6,971 nt of DNA from RYN-433 sp036558265 (GCA_036558265.1 DATBFY010000248.1:1-6971), one strand, 5' to 3'; positions 1 through 6,695 are shown, numbered from the stretch's first letter. Numbers and translations are program-made. Notes: generated by a model not told the origin, from the sequence alone.

Positions 1-3000
1 CCCTCGCGGTATTCCATGAGCGGGGCGTACTGCAGGCTGAATCCGCCGTCGAGGATGGAGAGGAAATCGCCGCGGCCCGGTTTTTCGATCAGGACCGACG
101 CGACGTTTCCGTAGTTCCCGCATCGCCACGGGCGAGTGACGTCCAGGCCGCACCACTGGATCGTCGGCGTCTTATACTTGTCGAATTTGTACTGAAGTTG
201 GGGCGGGGTGAGCGTCGCCTGGCCGCGCCAGTCCCGCAGGTTGTCGAGTGAGAGCCCGGCGAGCACGGGGTGATCGGCCAGGCGGTTGAAAACCTGCCGC
301 AGGCCGTACTCTTCGACGTGAAAGCCGAGCCGCCTCTCCAGGACGTCGGCGGTCTGCTCGAAGACGATGACCTTCAGACCGTCGCGAACCCGGCTAAGGT
401 TGGGCGCGGTTCCGTCCGTCGTCAGCGCGGTTTTCCCGATGATCAGGATGTCATAGCCGGAAAGGTCAGCCGCGGCATCGACGCTCTGGAACGACGCGCC
501 CAGGCGACGCAGCAGTTCGCCGGTTTGGCCGGGCGGATCGAAGAGGGCGATCTTGCCGGCAAGCTTGGGCACGGGTGCGGGTGCGGGTGGCAGGACGTGA
601 AACGCGAACGTATCCGTCTGCGGCTCACCGACGTCGGGGCGGGCGGTCAACGTCACCTCGTACGTTCCAGGCGCGAGGCTGGCGGGCAGGTCGCATCGGA
701 TCGGCAGGCGCTTCTGCTCGCCGGTTTCGATGGTAAACGTGCCCCGGCCCGTGACGGCTTGAGGCAAGTGCCAGGTCCACTCGCAGTCGAAGCTGACCGG
801 CCGGCGCGACTCGTTGATCGCGATGATCTGTTTGTCGATCGCCTGGCCGGGCTGGTAATCGTGATCCTTCGCGGTGAAGTGCTCGCCGCTGCCGGCGATG
901 TAGGCGAGGGTCGGCTGGTTGTACCGCAGCAGCGCCCGCGCCGCCGACGTGGGAACCCAATCCGAAGTGTCGTACGCGTACTCGTACTGTTCGAATCGGC
1001 GGTCGAGGAAATCGGGGCTGTATCCGGGGCGCTGCAGGTGTTCCCAATCGACGTCGAACGTCTTGCGCATCGGCGAAAACCCGGGGCGCAGCGTCCACAT
1101 GCGATGCAACTCCCACGAATTGAACGCCGAGACGCCCCACGCTCGAAACGCCGGCCAGTCATCCGCGATGTACGTCGCCATCACGTCGAGAATGTTGGGA
1201 ACGTCGAACTTATAGTCGGGGATGCTGAAGGGGTAATCCCACCGGTGCCAGGGCGTCCCGCGCTGCCAGGCCTTGGCTTCCCACCGCAGGTTGCGCTTCT
1301 CCTTCTCCGTGATGTCATACGCCCTGTCGCCGCGATACTGCGCGCTCCATTCGGGGAAACATTCCTCGTAAGTCACTGCGCCGTTGCCCCAGGAGCGCTC
1401 GCCGCGGAACCAGCCGCGATACGTCGTCCAGTCGATGTCGCTCGGCGTACCGTATTCGAGGAGCAACAGCGGCTTGATGCCCTCGGTCGCCCAGTGCGCG
1501 AACCAGTCGCACCGCTCCTGGCTGGGGACGTGGTTGAGGTAGATGTTGAGCGTGAAGGTCCGACCCAGGTTCGCCCCGCCGTGGTGGTAGATGACGCGCG
1601 TCGGATCGATCGCGCGGACGATGCGCTCGGCGCGCTGCGCCAGCACCGCGTTGCGGTCGTCGGGCTGGCGGATCGTCCCGGTCATGTCGCGCCGGCCGTC
1701 CATGTGGTCGGGGTTGTGTTCGTCGGCGTAGCCGCAGAGGTTGTGGTTCATCGCGTACGCGACCACGGACGGATGATTCTGCGCCGCGCGCACGTAATAG
1801 GCTGCGTGTCGGGCGTAATCGCTCGCGGCCTTCGCATCGTCCTTCTTCCAGTTGTACGCGTTCACGTGGGGCATCGAGAACGAGACGAGCACCCCCGCGT
1901 CGTCGGCGGCGCGCAGGATCTCGTCAAACCCCAGGTTCGCCCCCGGCAGGCAACCGTAGTTGTGCGTGTAAACCAGGTTCACGCCGATCGCCTTGAGCCG
2001 GCGGAACGTCTCGCGCGCGCCGTCATACGTCGCGGCGGCGGTGCTGATCTGGGCGCTGTCCAGCGGAACCGCAAAACAGTGGATGCGCGAACCGTTGAGT
2101 CGAAAATCGCGCCCGTCGATGCGAAATTCCCGGAACCCGAAGCGCACCGGCGGCAGCACGTCAACCGTCGCGCCCTGGGCATTGATGAGCGACAACTGCA
2201 GGTCGTATAGATTGCCCGGCGTATTGAGGTCCCACAGCTTTTCCGGCTTCCAGGGACCTCCGAAGGTCAACCGGCCGTCCTTCAAGTCTGAATCTCTGAA
2301 GGCGTCGCTGGTCAACTCGTGCACGAACTGACCCTTGTCCGATACCGCGGCCCTCAGTCGGTACGTCCCCCGCGGGTTCAGATTCTGCAATCCCGCGCTG
2401 ATGGCAAGTTCCCACTTCTGCACCGAGGTTTCGATCCGGACATCCGCCAGGCGCGCCGCGGCGGGCGTGCCGACCAGGTACACGTCGCCGCACAGGCCGC
2501 GAAGATGCACCGTGGCCTTGGAGCTCGTTCCGGCGCCATTCTCGGCAAAATACGTTGTTTCCTCGCCCAGCGGCACGGCGGCGGCCCGCAAGGACAGGAC
2601 GTGAGTCCCTCCAGCACGGCACGCGCCCGTGATCTCCACCTCCCCACCGGGGAAGTAAGCTTCGCCCATCTTCTTGCCATCCACGTAGACCGCGGCCGCC
2701 GAGTACAGGTACTCCATCGACACGGCAATGCGCCTGCCCGCCCAATCCGACGGCACGGTGAACTCGCGCTGGTACCAGGCGACCACGACCTTGCGAAGGT
2801 CGCCGCCCTTCCACGCCGGCGCCGGGTAAGCAATCTGCGAATCGACCCACTGATAGTCGCCGCGCGAGCCCGGCCAAGGCCCCGGAACCTTCGCATAACC
2901 CCAATCATTGGCCGGCAAAGCGCCCGCCGCATCCGCTGCCGGCTGCCACCGCCACAGGCCGTTGAGGCAGACGCGCTCGCGCGTCGCCGTCGTCTCGCGA

Positions 3001-3116
3001 GCGGCGCGCTCCAGATCCCAGACCGCCCTCACGCCCCCCGGCAGCGCGGCATCGCCCGCAGCGCGACAGATCGCCGGAAAAACGAACAGGACGGCACAAA
3101 TCCAAGCTGTTCTCAT
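1..3116 (-). CDS. Secreted GH2-like glycoside hydrolase, C-terminus beyond window
   Basis: Reading the reverse strand from the ATG at 3116 gives an uninterrupted 1038-residue frame that leaves the window at base 1, so the stop is not seen. The start is preceded by GAGG five bases upstream and gives a Sec signal peptide (hydrophobic residues 4-16, likely cleavage after ICRA at about 19). Residues about 46-215 look like the GH2 sugar-binding jelly roll (CLNGLWRW, WYQREFTVPSDW, VYVDGKKMG). Residues about 225-325 look like the immunoglobulin-like domain, and about 330-700 like the TIM barrel. HPSVVAYAMNHN (448-459) aligns without gaps to the GH2 acid/base motif HPSIIMWSLGNE, so Asn459 stands where Glu is expected. 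LLLLEYG (550-556) matches the nucleophile motif with Glu554 kept. A Pro/Ala linker (about 843-849) leads to an alpha/beta domain resembling a class I glutamine-amidotransferase fold. An extracytoplasmic glycosidase role is inferred; substrate unknown. It is probably co-transcribed with the gene ending at 3223. Confidence 0.88.
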   Translation of the reverse strand, partial: MRTAWICAVLFVFPAICRAAGDAALPGGVRAVWDLERAARETTATRERVCLNGLWRWQPAADAAGALPANDWGYAKVPGPWPGSRGDYQWVDSQIAYPAPAWKGGDLRKVVVAWYQREFTVPSDWAGRRIAVSMEYLYSAAAVYVDGKKMGEAYFPGGEVEITGACRAGGTHVLSLRAAAVPLGEETTYFAENGAGTSSKATVHLRGLCGDVYLVGTPAAARLADVRIETSVQKWELAISAGLQNLNPRGTYRLRAAVSDKGQFVHELTSDAFRDSDLKDGRLTFGGPWKPEKLWDLNTPGNLYDLQLSLINAQGATVDVLPPVRFGFREFRIDGRDFRLNGSRIHCFAVPLDSAQISTAAATYDGARETFRRLKAIGVNLVYTHNYGCLPGANLGFDEILRAADDAGVLVSFSMPHVNAYNWKKDDAKAASDYARHAAYYVRAAQNHPSVVAYAMNHNLCGYADEHNPDHMDGRRDMTGTIRQPDDRNAVLAQRAERIVRAIDPTRVIYHHGGANLGRTFTLNIYLNHVPSQERCDWFAHWATEGIKPLLLLEYGTPSDIDWTTYRGWFRGERSWGNGAVTYEECFPEWSAQYRGDRAYDITEKEKRNLRWEAKAWQRGTPWHRWDYPFSIPDYKFDVPNILDVMATYIADDWPAFRAWGVSAFNSWELHRMWTLRPGFSPMRKTFDVDWEHLQRPGYSPDFLDRRFEQYEYAYDTSDWVPTSAARALLRYNQPTLAYIAGSGEHFTAKDHDYQPGQAIDKQIIAINESRRPVSFDCEWTWHLPQAVTGRGTFTIETGEQKRLPIRCDLPASLAPGTYEVTLTARPDVGEPQTDTFAFHVLPPAPAPVPKLAGKIALFDPPGQTGELLRRLGASFQSVDAAADLSGYDILIIGKTALTTDGTAPNLSRVRDGLKVIVFEQTADVLERRLGFHVEEYGLRQVFNRLADHPVLAGLSLDNLRDWRGQATLTPPQLQYKFDKYKTPTIQWCGLDVTRPWRCGNYGNVASVLIEKPGRGDFLSILDGGFSLQYAPLMEYRE
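572..589. repeat. Three tandem copies of CGGGTG encoding a Pro/Ala linker
   Basis: Three perfect copies of the hexamer CGGGTG lie within the GH2-like gene. On the coding (minus) strand they encode the PPAPAPVP stretch that separates the body of the enzyme from its C-terminal alpha/beta domain. Such hexameric repeats are typical of flexible interdomain linkers and could vary in copy number between strains. Confidence 0.7.
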
Positions 3117-3222
3117 GAGCGCCTCGGCAAGACGTGGACCGATCGCCTGTACAGCGGGGCTCAGGCGTTCTCTTCCGCTGAGTAGTCTCGTGTCCGGCCG
3201 CCGTTGTCCTGATCACAAGCGC

Positions 3223-3891
3223 CTACCGCGCTCGTCGAATCGTGAATTCAGACACCCGCGCCCAGTGCTCGGCGTCTTTGGGTCCCTGGTAGAACTGCAG
3301 GCTGACCTGCGGCTGACCCTTGATCGGCAGGTCGCACTCCCCGACGTCCCGCCAGTCCCCCCTGGGCGTCTTGAACTGACCACGCACCCGCTTGCCCTTG
3401 ACGATCATGCGCAGTTGCACATCGGTCGAATCCAGCGGCGTGATCGAGATCGTCCTCGTCTTGTCGTTCTCCTCCCGTCCCATCACCACCGACAGCTTTC
3501 CGTCCACCAGTTCCTCGCCCACCTTGACCATGTGCCCGTCGTCGTAATACCACACCAGGTCCACCTGCTCGTACTGCGACGTCGGCCGATTGGAGACGGC
3601 CGCCGTAATTTCCACCCCCTGACGCTCCGGATCGGGCGCATCGCGCAGCAGCACGTTCTTCGCATCGTTCGCCGGCCCCCACATGTTCCCCGGCTGCACG
3701 TGTACCTCAAGCCCGCGCTCGCCCGCGCGCCAGTGCTTGGGATCTTCGCGCACCCAGCGCCAGCCGTCTGCGAGCTTGGATCGAAATGAGTCGTGAAACA
3801 GCACGCCCGTGTCCTCCTCGGCCGCCTGCACGCTGGCCAACACGACGCCGACGAGAAGGGCCCCGCACGCGAGATAGGCGGTGTTGATCAT
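3223..3891 (-). CDS. Secreted concanavalin-like (DUF1349/GH43_C2-type) domain protein
   Basis: This 222-residue protein starts at the ATG at 3891, preceded by AAAGGGG with a short spacer of three bases. Residues 1-23 form a Sec signal peptide (hydrophobic core ACGALLVGVVLAS, likely cleavage after VQA at 23). The mature part is essentially one domain: HDSFRSKLADGWRWVRED (33-50), a KNVLLRDAPD stretch (78-87), QYEQVDLVWYYDDGHMVKVG (106-125), VVMGRE (135-140) and a final strand WARVSEFTIRR (210-220). This pattern of W-x-W-V-R-E-D followed by Y-E-Q-x-x-L-x-x-Y-x-D-D is that of DUF1349 and the C-terminal concanavalin-like domain of GH43 xylosidases, i.e. a beta-sandwich that binds carbohydrate. There is no attached catalytic domain. 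It lies 106 nt upstream of the GH2-like gene on the same strand, suggesting an operon. Binding of a glycan in the periplasm or outside is inferred; a hydrolase or lyase activity of the sandwich is possible. Confidence 0.85.
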   Translation of the reverse strand: MINTAYLACGALLVGVVLASVQAAEEDTGVLFHDSFRSKLADGWRWVREDPKHWRAGERGLEVHVQPGNMWGPANDAKNVLLRDAPDPERQGVEITAAVSNRPTSQYEQVDLVWYYDDGHMVKVGEELVDGKLSVVMGREENDKTRTISITPLDSTDVQLRMIVKGKRVRGQFKTPRGDWRDVGECDLPIKGQPQVSLQFYQGPKDAEHWARVSEFTIRRAR

Positions 3892-3894
3892 GAT

Positions 3895-3901
3895 CCCCTT
3901 T
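3895..3901 (-). promoter_or_regulatory. Ribosome binding site of the lectin-domain gene
   Basis: On the minus strand the sequence AAAGGGG lies just upstream of the ATG at 3891, with only ATC between them. The purine run is a reasonable Shine-Dalgarno match, although the spacer is shorter than usual. No other in-frame ATG is nearby and the signal peptide begins directly at this codon. Confidence 0.5.
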
Positions 3902-3952
3902 AGTATGCCGCGCGTACTCCGACGAAATCAAACGCGGCGGACGCCGGTTCGA

Positions 3953-3961
3953 TGGTATAAC
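3953..3961 (+). promoter_or_regulatory. Possible extended -10 promoter for the CBM9-like gene
   Basis: The sequence TGGTATAAC combines the extended -10 dinucleotide TG with TATAAC, a five-of-six match to the sigma-70 -10 consensus. It would start transcription near 3968, leaving a leader of about 20 nt that holds the ribosome binding site. There is no good -35 box at the correct distance, which is tolerated by extended -10 promoters. In otherwise GC-rich DNA this AT-rich patch stands out, but this is inference from a short motif. Confidence 0.4.
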
Positions 3962-3976
3962 GCACGCTCCCCGTGC

Positions 3977-3981
3977 GGAGG
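3977..3981 (+). promoter_or_regulatory. Ribosome binding site that fixes the start at 3988
   Basis: GGAGG is followed six bases later by ATG at 3988, a textbook arrangement. An in-frame GTG at 3973 would extend the protein by five residues, but that start lies before the Shine-Dalgarno sequence and would read through it. The ATG is therefore the better start. Confidence 0.8.
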
Positions 3982-3987
3982 TTCATC

Positions 3988-5133
3988 ATGTCCCGCCTCG
4001 CGAAATGCCTCTCCATGATCGCCGCCGCATATCTTTGGGTCGCATGCGGGCAATTCGGACGCTCCGAATCGCCGCCGCCCCCCGCCGCCGCCCGCGCGGC
4101 CGCCTCGCGCCCGGCCGATCTCGACGGCGACTGGGCTGCCATGCGCCGCATCACGCCCCGCGGCTACGTCTGTGCCCGCGCCAAAACGCCGATCGTGATC
4201 GACGGCCGCGCCGACGAACCGGCCTGGGAATCGACCCCATGGACCCAGGACTTCGCAGACATCGAGGGCGACCGCCGGCCCGCCCCCCGCTTCCGCACCC
4301 GTGCCAGAATGCTCTGGGACGATGACTGCCTCTACGTCTACGCCGAGCTGTCCGAGCCGCACGTCTGGGGCACGATCACGCAGAACAACCGCGTCATCTT
4401 CCACGACAACGATTTCGAGGTCTTCATCGACCCCGATGGCGACAACCACAATTACTACGAGTTCGAAATGAACGCCCTCAACACGATCTGGGAGCTGACG
4501 CTCGAGAAGCCCTACCGCGACGGCGGCCCGGTCCGCAATGCGACGAACATTAAAGGGCTGCGCTCCGCGGTCCACGTTGACGGCACCTTGAACGATCCGG
4601 CCGACACCGACCGCGGCTGGTCCGTCGAACTGGCCATCCCCTGGACCGGCCTGGCGCGTTACGCGGCCACCGGCCGACGCGCCTGCCCGCCGCGCGACGG
4701 CGACCAGTGGCGGATGAACTTCTCCCGGGTCGAATGGCTGATCGACATCATCGACGGCAAGTACCGCAAGATCCCGCGCGAGATGCGCCCGGAGGACAAC
4801 TGGATCTGGTCGCCCCAGGGTGTGGTGGACATGCATCGCCCCGAGCGCTGGGGCTACGTCCAATTCACCGCCTCGCCGGACACCGCCACCTTCCGCCCGG
4901 ACCCCACGCTCGCCGCGCGCGACACGCTGATGACCGTCTACCACCGCCAGCGAGCCTTCCGCGAACGCACCGGCCGCCACGCGATCTCGGCGGCCGAATT
5001 GGGCCTGCCTGCCGACGCGGTCGAGCTCACCGCGCAGGGGCGGGGCTACACCGCCACCACCCACGTCACGTTGCCAGGAGGCGCGACTCGCGTCCTCCAC
5101 GTCCGCGAAGACTCGCGCCTGTGGGAGGACTGA
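3988..5133 (+). CDS. CBM9-like carbohydrate-binding protein, putative lipoprotein
   Basis: This is a 381-residue protein starting at the ATG with the strong GGAGG site, five residues shorter than the GTG-initiated frame. The N-terminus (MSRLAKCLSMIAAAYLWVAC) looks like a lipoprotein signal with Cys20 as the lipidation site, although Trp at -3 is not the usual Leu/Val/Ile. A low-complexity Ser/Pro/Ala/Arg linker follows (27-42). Residues about 58-295 resemble the carbohydrate-binding family 9-like proteins: PIVIDGRADEPAWE (68-81), the strand LYVYAELSEPHVWGTI (115-130), HDNDFEVFIDPDGDNHNYYE (139-158), NALNTIWELTLEKPYRDGG (162-180), GWSVELAIPW (210-219) and PERWGYVQF (285-293). The family is widespread in polysaccharide-degrading bacteria, mostly without proven activity. 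About 85 further residues after the domain (297-381) match nothing I recognise. It probably sits on a membrane as a glycan-binding partner of the barrel protein starting 35 nt downstream. Confidence 0.88.
   Translation: MSRLAKCLSMIAAAYLWVACGQFGRSESPPPPAAARAAASRPADLDGDWAAMRRITPRGYVCARAKTPIVIDGRADEPAWESTPWTQDFADIEGDRRPAPRFRTRARMLWDDDCLYVYAELSEPHVWGTITQNNRVIFHDNDFEVFIDPDGDNHNYYEFEMNALNTIWELTLEKPYRDGGPVRNATNIKGLRSAVHVDGTLNDPADTDRGWSVELAIPWTGLARYAATGRRACPPRDGDQWRMNFSRVEWLIDIIDGKYRKIPREMRPEDNWIWSPQGVVDMHRPERWGYVQFTASPDTATFRPDPTLAARDTLMTVYHRQRAFRERTGRHAISAAELGLPADAVELTAQGRGYTATTHVTLPGGATRVLHVREDSRLWED
4053..4069. repeat. Perfect 7-bp inverted repeat with 3-nt loop
   Basis: ATTCGGA and TCCGAAT flank CGC, giving a perfect seven-base-pair stem inside the early coding region of the CBM9-like gene, just after the lipobox codon. 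It could form a tight hairpin in the mRNA or be an operator-like palindrome about 100 bp downstream of the putative promoter. It may also be a coincidence of codon choice for QFGRSE. Confidence 0.4.
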
Positions 5134-5159
5134 ATTCCCTTATCGATCTCCACACCGCT

Positions 5160-5164
5160 GGGTG
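5160..5164 (+). promoter_or_regulatory. Weak ribosome binding site of the barrel protein gene
   Basis: GGGTG lies four bases before the ATG at 5169. GGTG corresponds to the 3' part of the Shine-Dalgarno consensus AAGGAGGTG, so this is a partial match. No better site exists in the 35-nt gap after the CBM9-like gene, and translation may be helped by ribosomes finishing that upstream gene. Confidence 0.4.
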
Positions 5165-5168
5165 CAAC

Positions 5169-6695
5169 ATGCCACATGAACACATTCGTGAGAAAACGGC
5201 GCGTCGGGACTTCCTGAAAGGCTCCGCCGCCGCCGCCGCGCTGGCGTCAGCCGCGCTGCCGCTGACAGACCTTGCCCCGGCCCGCGCCGCGCCCGGTGTC
5301 CCCAATCAACCTCTCGTCGGCATCCAGGTCGGCGCCGTCTCTTTCGCCGACGAGGGCGTTGACCAGGTCCTCGACATCATCCAGGAGCGCGGGCAGGCCA
5401 ACGCGATCTTCCTCGCCACCTTCACCTACGGCCGCGGGATCGCCGGGCGGCAGGTGCCCGGCCAGCTCCTCCCCGATCACGGCAAGCAGGAGTACGACGA
5501 CAAGACCTTCCACGGCGGCAACTACGCCACCCCCCACCGGCGCTTCTACGAGAAGACCGTCCTCAAGGACACCCGCGCCCCCGACTTTGGCGACCTCGAC
5601 ATCCTCCAGGCCGTCCTGCCCAGGGCCAAACAGCGCGGCATCAAGGTCTACTGCTGGTACGAGGACGTCTGGCGACGCGACATCCCCAACGTCGAACAAC
5701 TCCAGGAAGTGGACCTCTCGGGCCGCAAGGCCGCCACCCTCTGCCCCCTGAATCCCGACTTGCGCAACTTCCTCATCGGCCTGACCGAGGACTACTGCAC
5801 CTCCTACGACATCGACGGCGTCATGTGGGGCTCCGAGCGCCAAGGCCCGCTGCACACCGCGATCGGCGCCTCCCACGGCGGCCGGCCCGACCCCTCGCGC
5901 GTCACCTGCTTCTGCGAGCACCACCAGAAAGCCGCCAGGGAACGCGGCATCGACGTCAAGCGCGCCATGGAGGGCTATCAGAAGCTCGCCCGGTTCGTCC
6001 GCGGCTCCCTCGCCAAAGAGCGGCCGGCCGATGGCTACTTCGTCACCTTCTGGCGCCTGCTCCTCGAATACCCCGAGCTGCTCGCCTGGGAGAAGCTCTG
6101 GACCGACGGCAAGCACGCCATCTACGGCGAGATCTTCCGCACCGCCAGGGCCGCCCGGCCAACCGCCCAGGTCGGCTTCCACATCTGGCACGCCAACTCG
6201 TTCACCCCCTTCTTCCGCGCTGAGCAGGATTACGTCGCCCTCGCCAGGACCGCTGACTTCTTCAAGATCGTCGCCTACAACAACTGCGCCGGACCGCGAT
6301 ACGTCCAGGCCATCAACAACATCGGCTCCACCATCTTCGCCGACGTCCCAAAGGACGAATTGCTCCAGCTCCACAACCATTTCCTCAACTACGGCGACGA
6401 GAAGCCCTACGTCCAGCTTCCCGCCGCCGGCCTGTCGGCGGATTACGTCGCCCGGGAGACCCGGCGGGCGCTGGAGGGCGTGCGCGGCACCCCCTGCCGC
6501 ATCTATCCAGGGATCGACATCGACATCCCCACCGGAACGGACCAGAAGAAGACCACCCCCGCGGACGTACATGAGGCAACCGCCGCGGCACTCAAGGCGG
6601 GCGCCCACGGCGTCATCTTCTCGCGCAAGTATTCCGAGATGAAGCTGGCAAACCTCGCGGCCGGCGGTCGCGCGGTAACCGAGTCCGGCCGCTGA
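5169..6695 (+). CDS. Tat-exported beta/alpha-barrel protein, GHL-type putative glycosidase
   Basis: This is a 508-residue protein. The frame stays open for 462 nt upstream of this ATG, but that part overlaps the CBM9-like gene; starting here places a twin-arginine signal, ARRDFLKG (11-18), at the N-terminus, followed by an Ala-rich hydrophobic stretch and likely cleavage after APARA (36-40). The mature part reads as a (beta/alpha)8 barrel: AIFLATFTYGRG (79-90), IKVYCWYEDVW (158-168), LCPLNPDLRNFLIGLTED (191-208), YDIDGVMWGSERQG (213-226), VGFHIWHANSF (335-345), FFKIVAYNNCAG (364-375) and GAHGVIFSRKYSEMKLANL (478-496). The C-P-x-N-P followed by Y-D-x-D-G-V pattern and the final S-R-x-Y-S-E-M resemble hypothetical-glycosyl-hydrolase families (GHL6/GHL10 type). 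Glu223 at the end of the presumed fourth strand is a candidate acid/base and Glu165 or Asp166 is another candidate catalytic or binding residue. CFCEHH (247-252) is a Cys-rich motif related to CxCxxC motifs of similar proteins. Activity and substrate are unknown; glycan cleavage is inferred. Confidence 0.85.
   Translation: MPHEHIREKTARRDFLKGSAAAAALASAALPLTDLAPARAAPGVPNQPLVGIQVGAVSFADEGVDQVLDIIQERGQANAIFLATFTYGRGIAGRQVPGQLLPDHGKQEYDDKTFHGGNYATPHRRFYEKTVLKDTRAPDFGDLDILQAVLPRAKQRGIKVYCWYEDVWRRDIPNVEQLQEVDLSGRKAATLCPLNPDLRNFLIGLTEDYCTSYDIDGVMWGSERQGPLHTAIGASHGGRPDPSRVTCFCEHHQKAARERGIDVKRAMEGYQKLARFVRGSLAKERPADGYFVTFWRLLLEYPELLAWEKLWTDGKHAIYGEIFRTARAARPTAQVGFHIWHANSFTPFFRAEQDYVALARTADFFKIVAYNNCAGPRYVQAINNIGSTIFADVPKDELLQLHNHFLNYGDEKPYVQLPAAGLSADYVARETRRALEGVRGTPCRIYPGIDIDIPTGTDQKKTTPADVHEATAAALKAGAHGVIFSRKYSEMKLANLAAGGRAVTESGR

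Noticed and set aside
270..2210. Long plus-strand open frame of 646 codons
   Set aside because: It lies antisense to the GH2-like gene, has a composition dominated by Arg, Val, Ala and Gly with no recognisable motifs, and is explained by the codon structure of the real gene in GC-rich DNA.
3144..3180. Inverted repeats CGCCTG/CAGGCG and CAGCGG/CCGCTG in the gap between the two minus-strand genes
   Set aside because: They are only six base pairs with loops of 12 and 17 nt and have no T-run after them on the minus strand, so a terminator cannot be claimed.
3973..3987. GTG start for the CBM9-like protein
   Set aside because: The GGAGG at 3977-3981 lies inside this extension and is correctly spaced for the ATG at 3988.
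3928..5100. Minus-strand open frame of 390 codons opposite the CBM9-like gene
   Set aside because: Shadow frame: rich in Val, Gly, Arg and Asp without domain signals, whereas the plus strand encodes clear CBM9-like motifs with a good ribosome binding site.
4707..5168. Upstream extension of the barrel protein frame into the CBM9-like gene
   Set aside because: The frame is open but the extra residues are Arg/Pro/His-rich, overlap a real gene and would bury the Tat signal. Initiation at 5169 explains the protein better.
5247..6608. Minus-strand open frame of 453 codons opposite the barrel protein gene
   Set aside because: Shadow frame with repetitive Val/Gly/Asp/Glu content. The plus strand has a Tat signal and barrel motifs.
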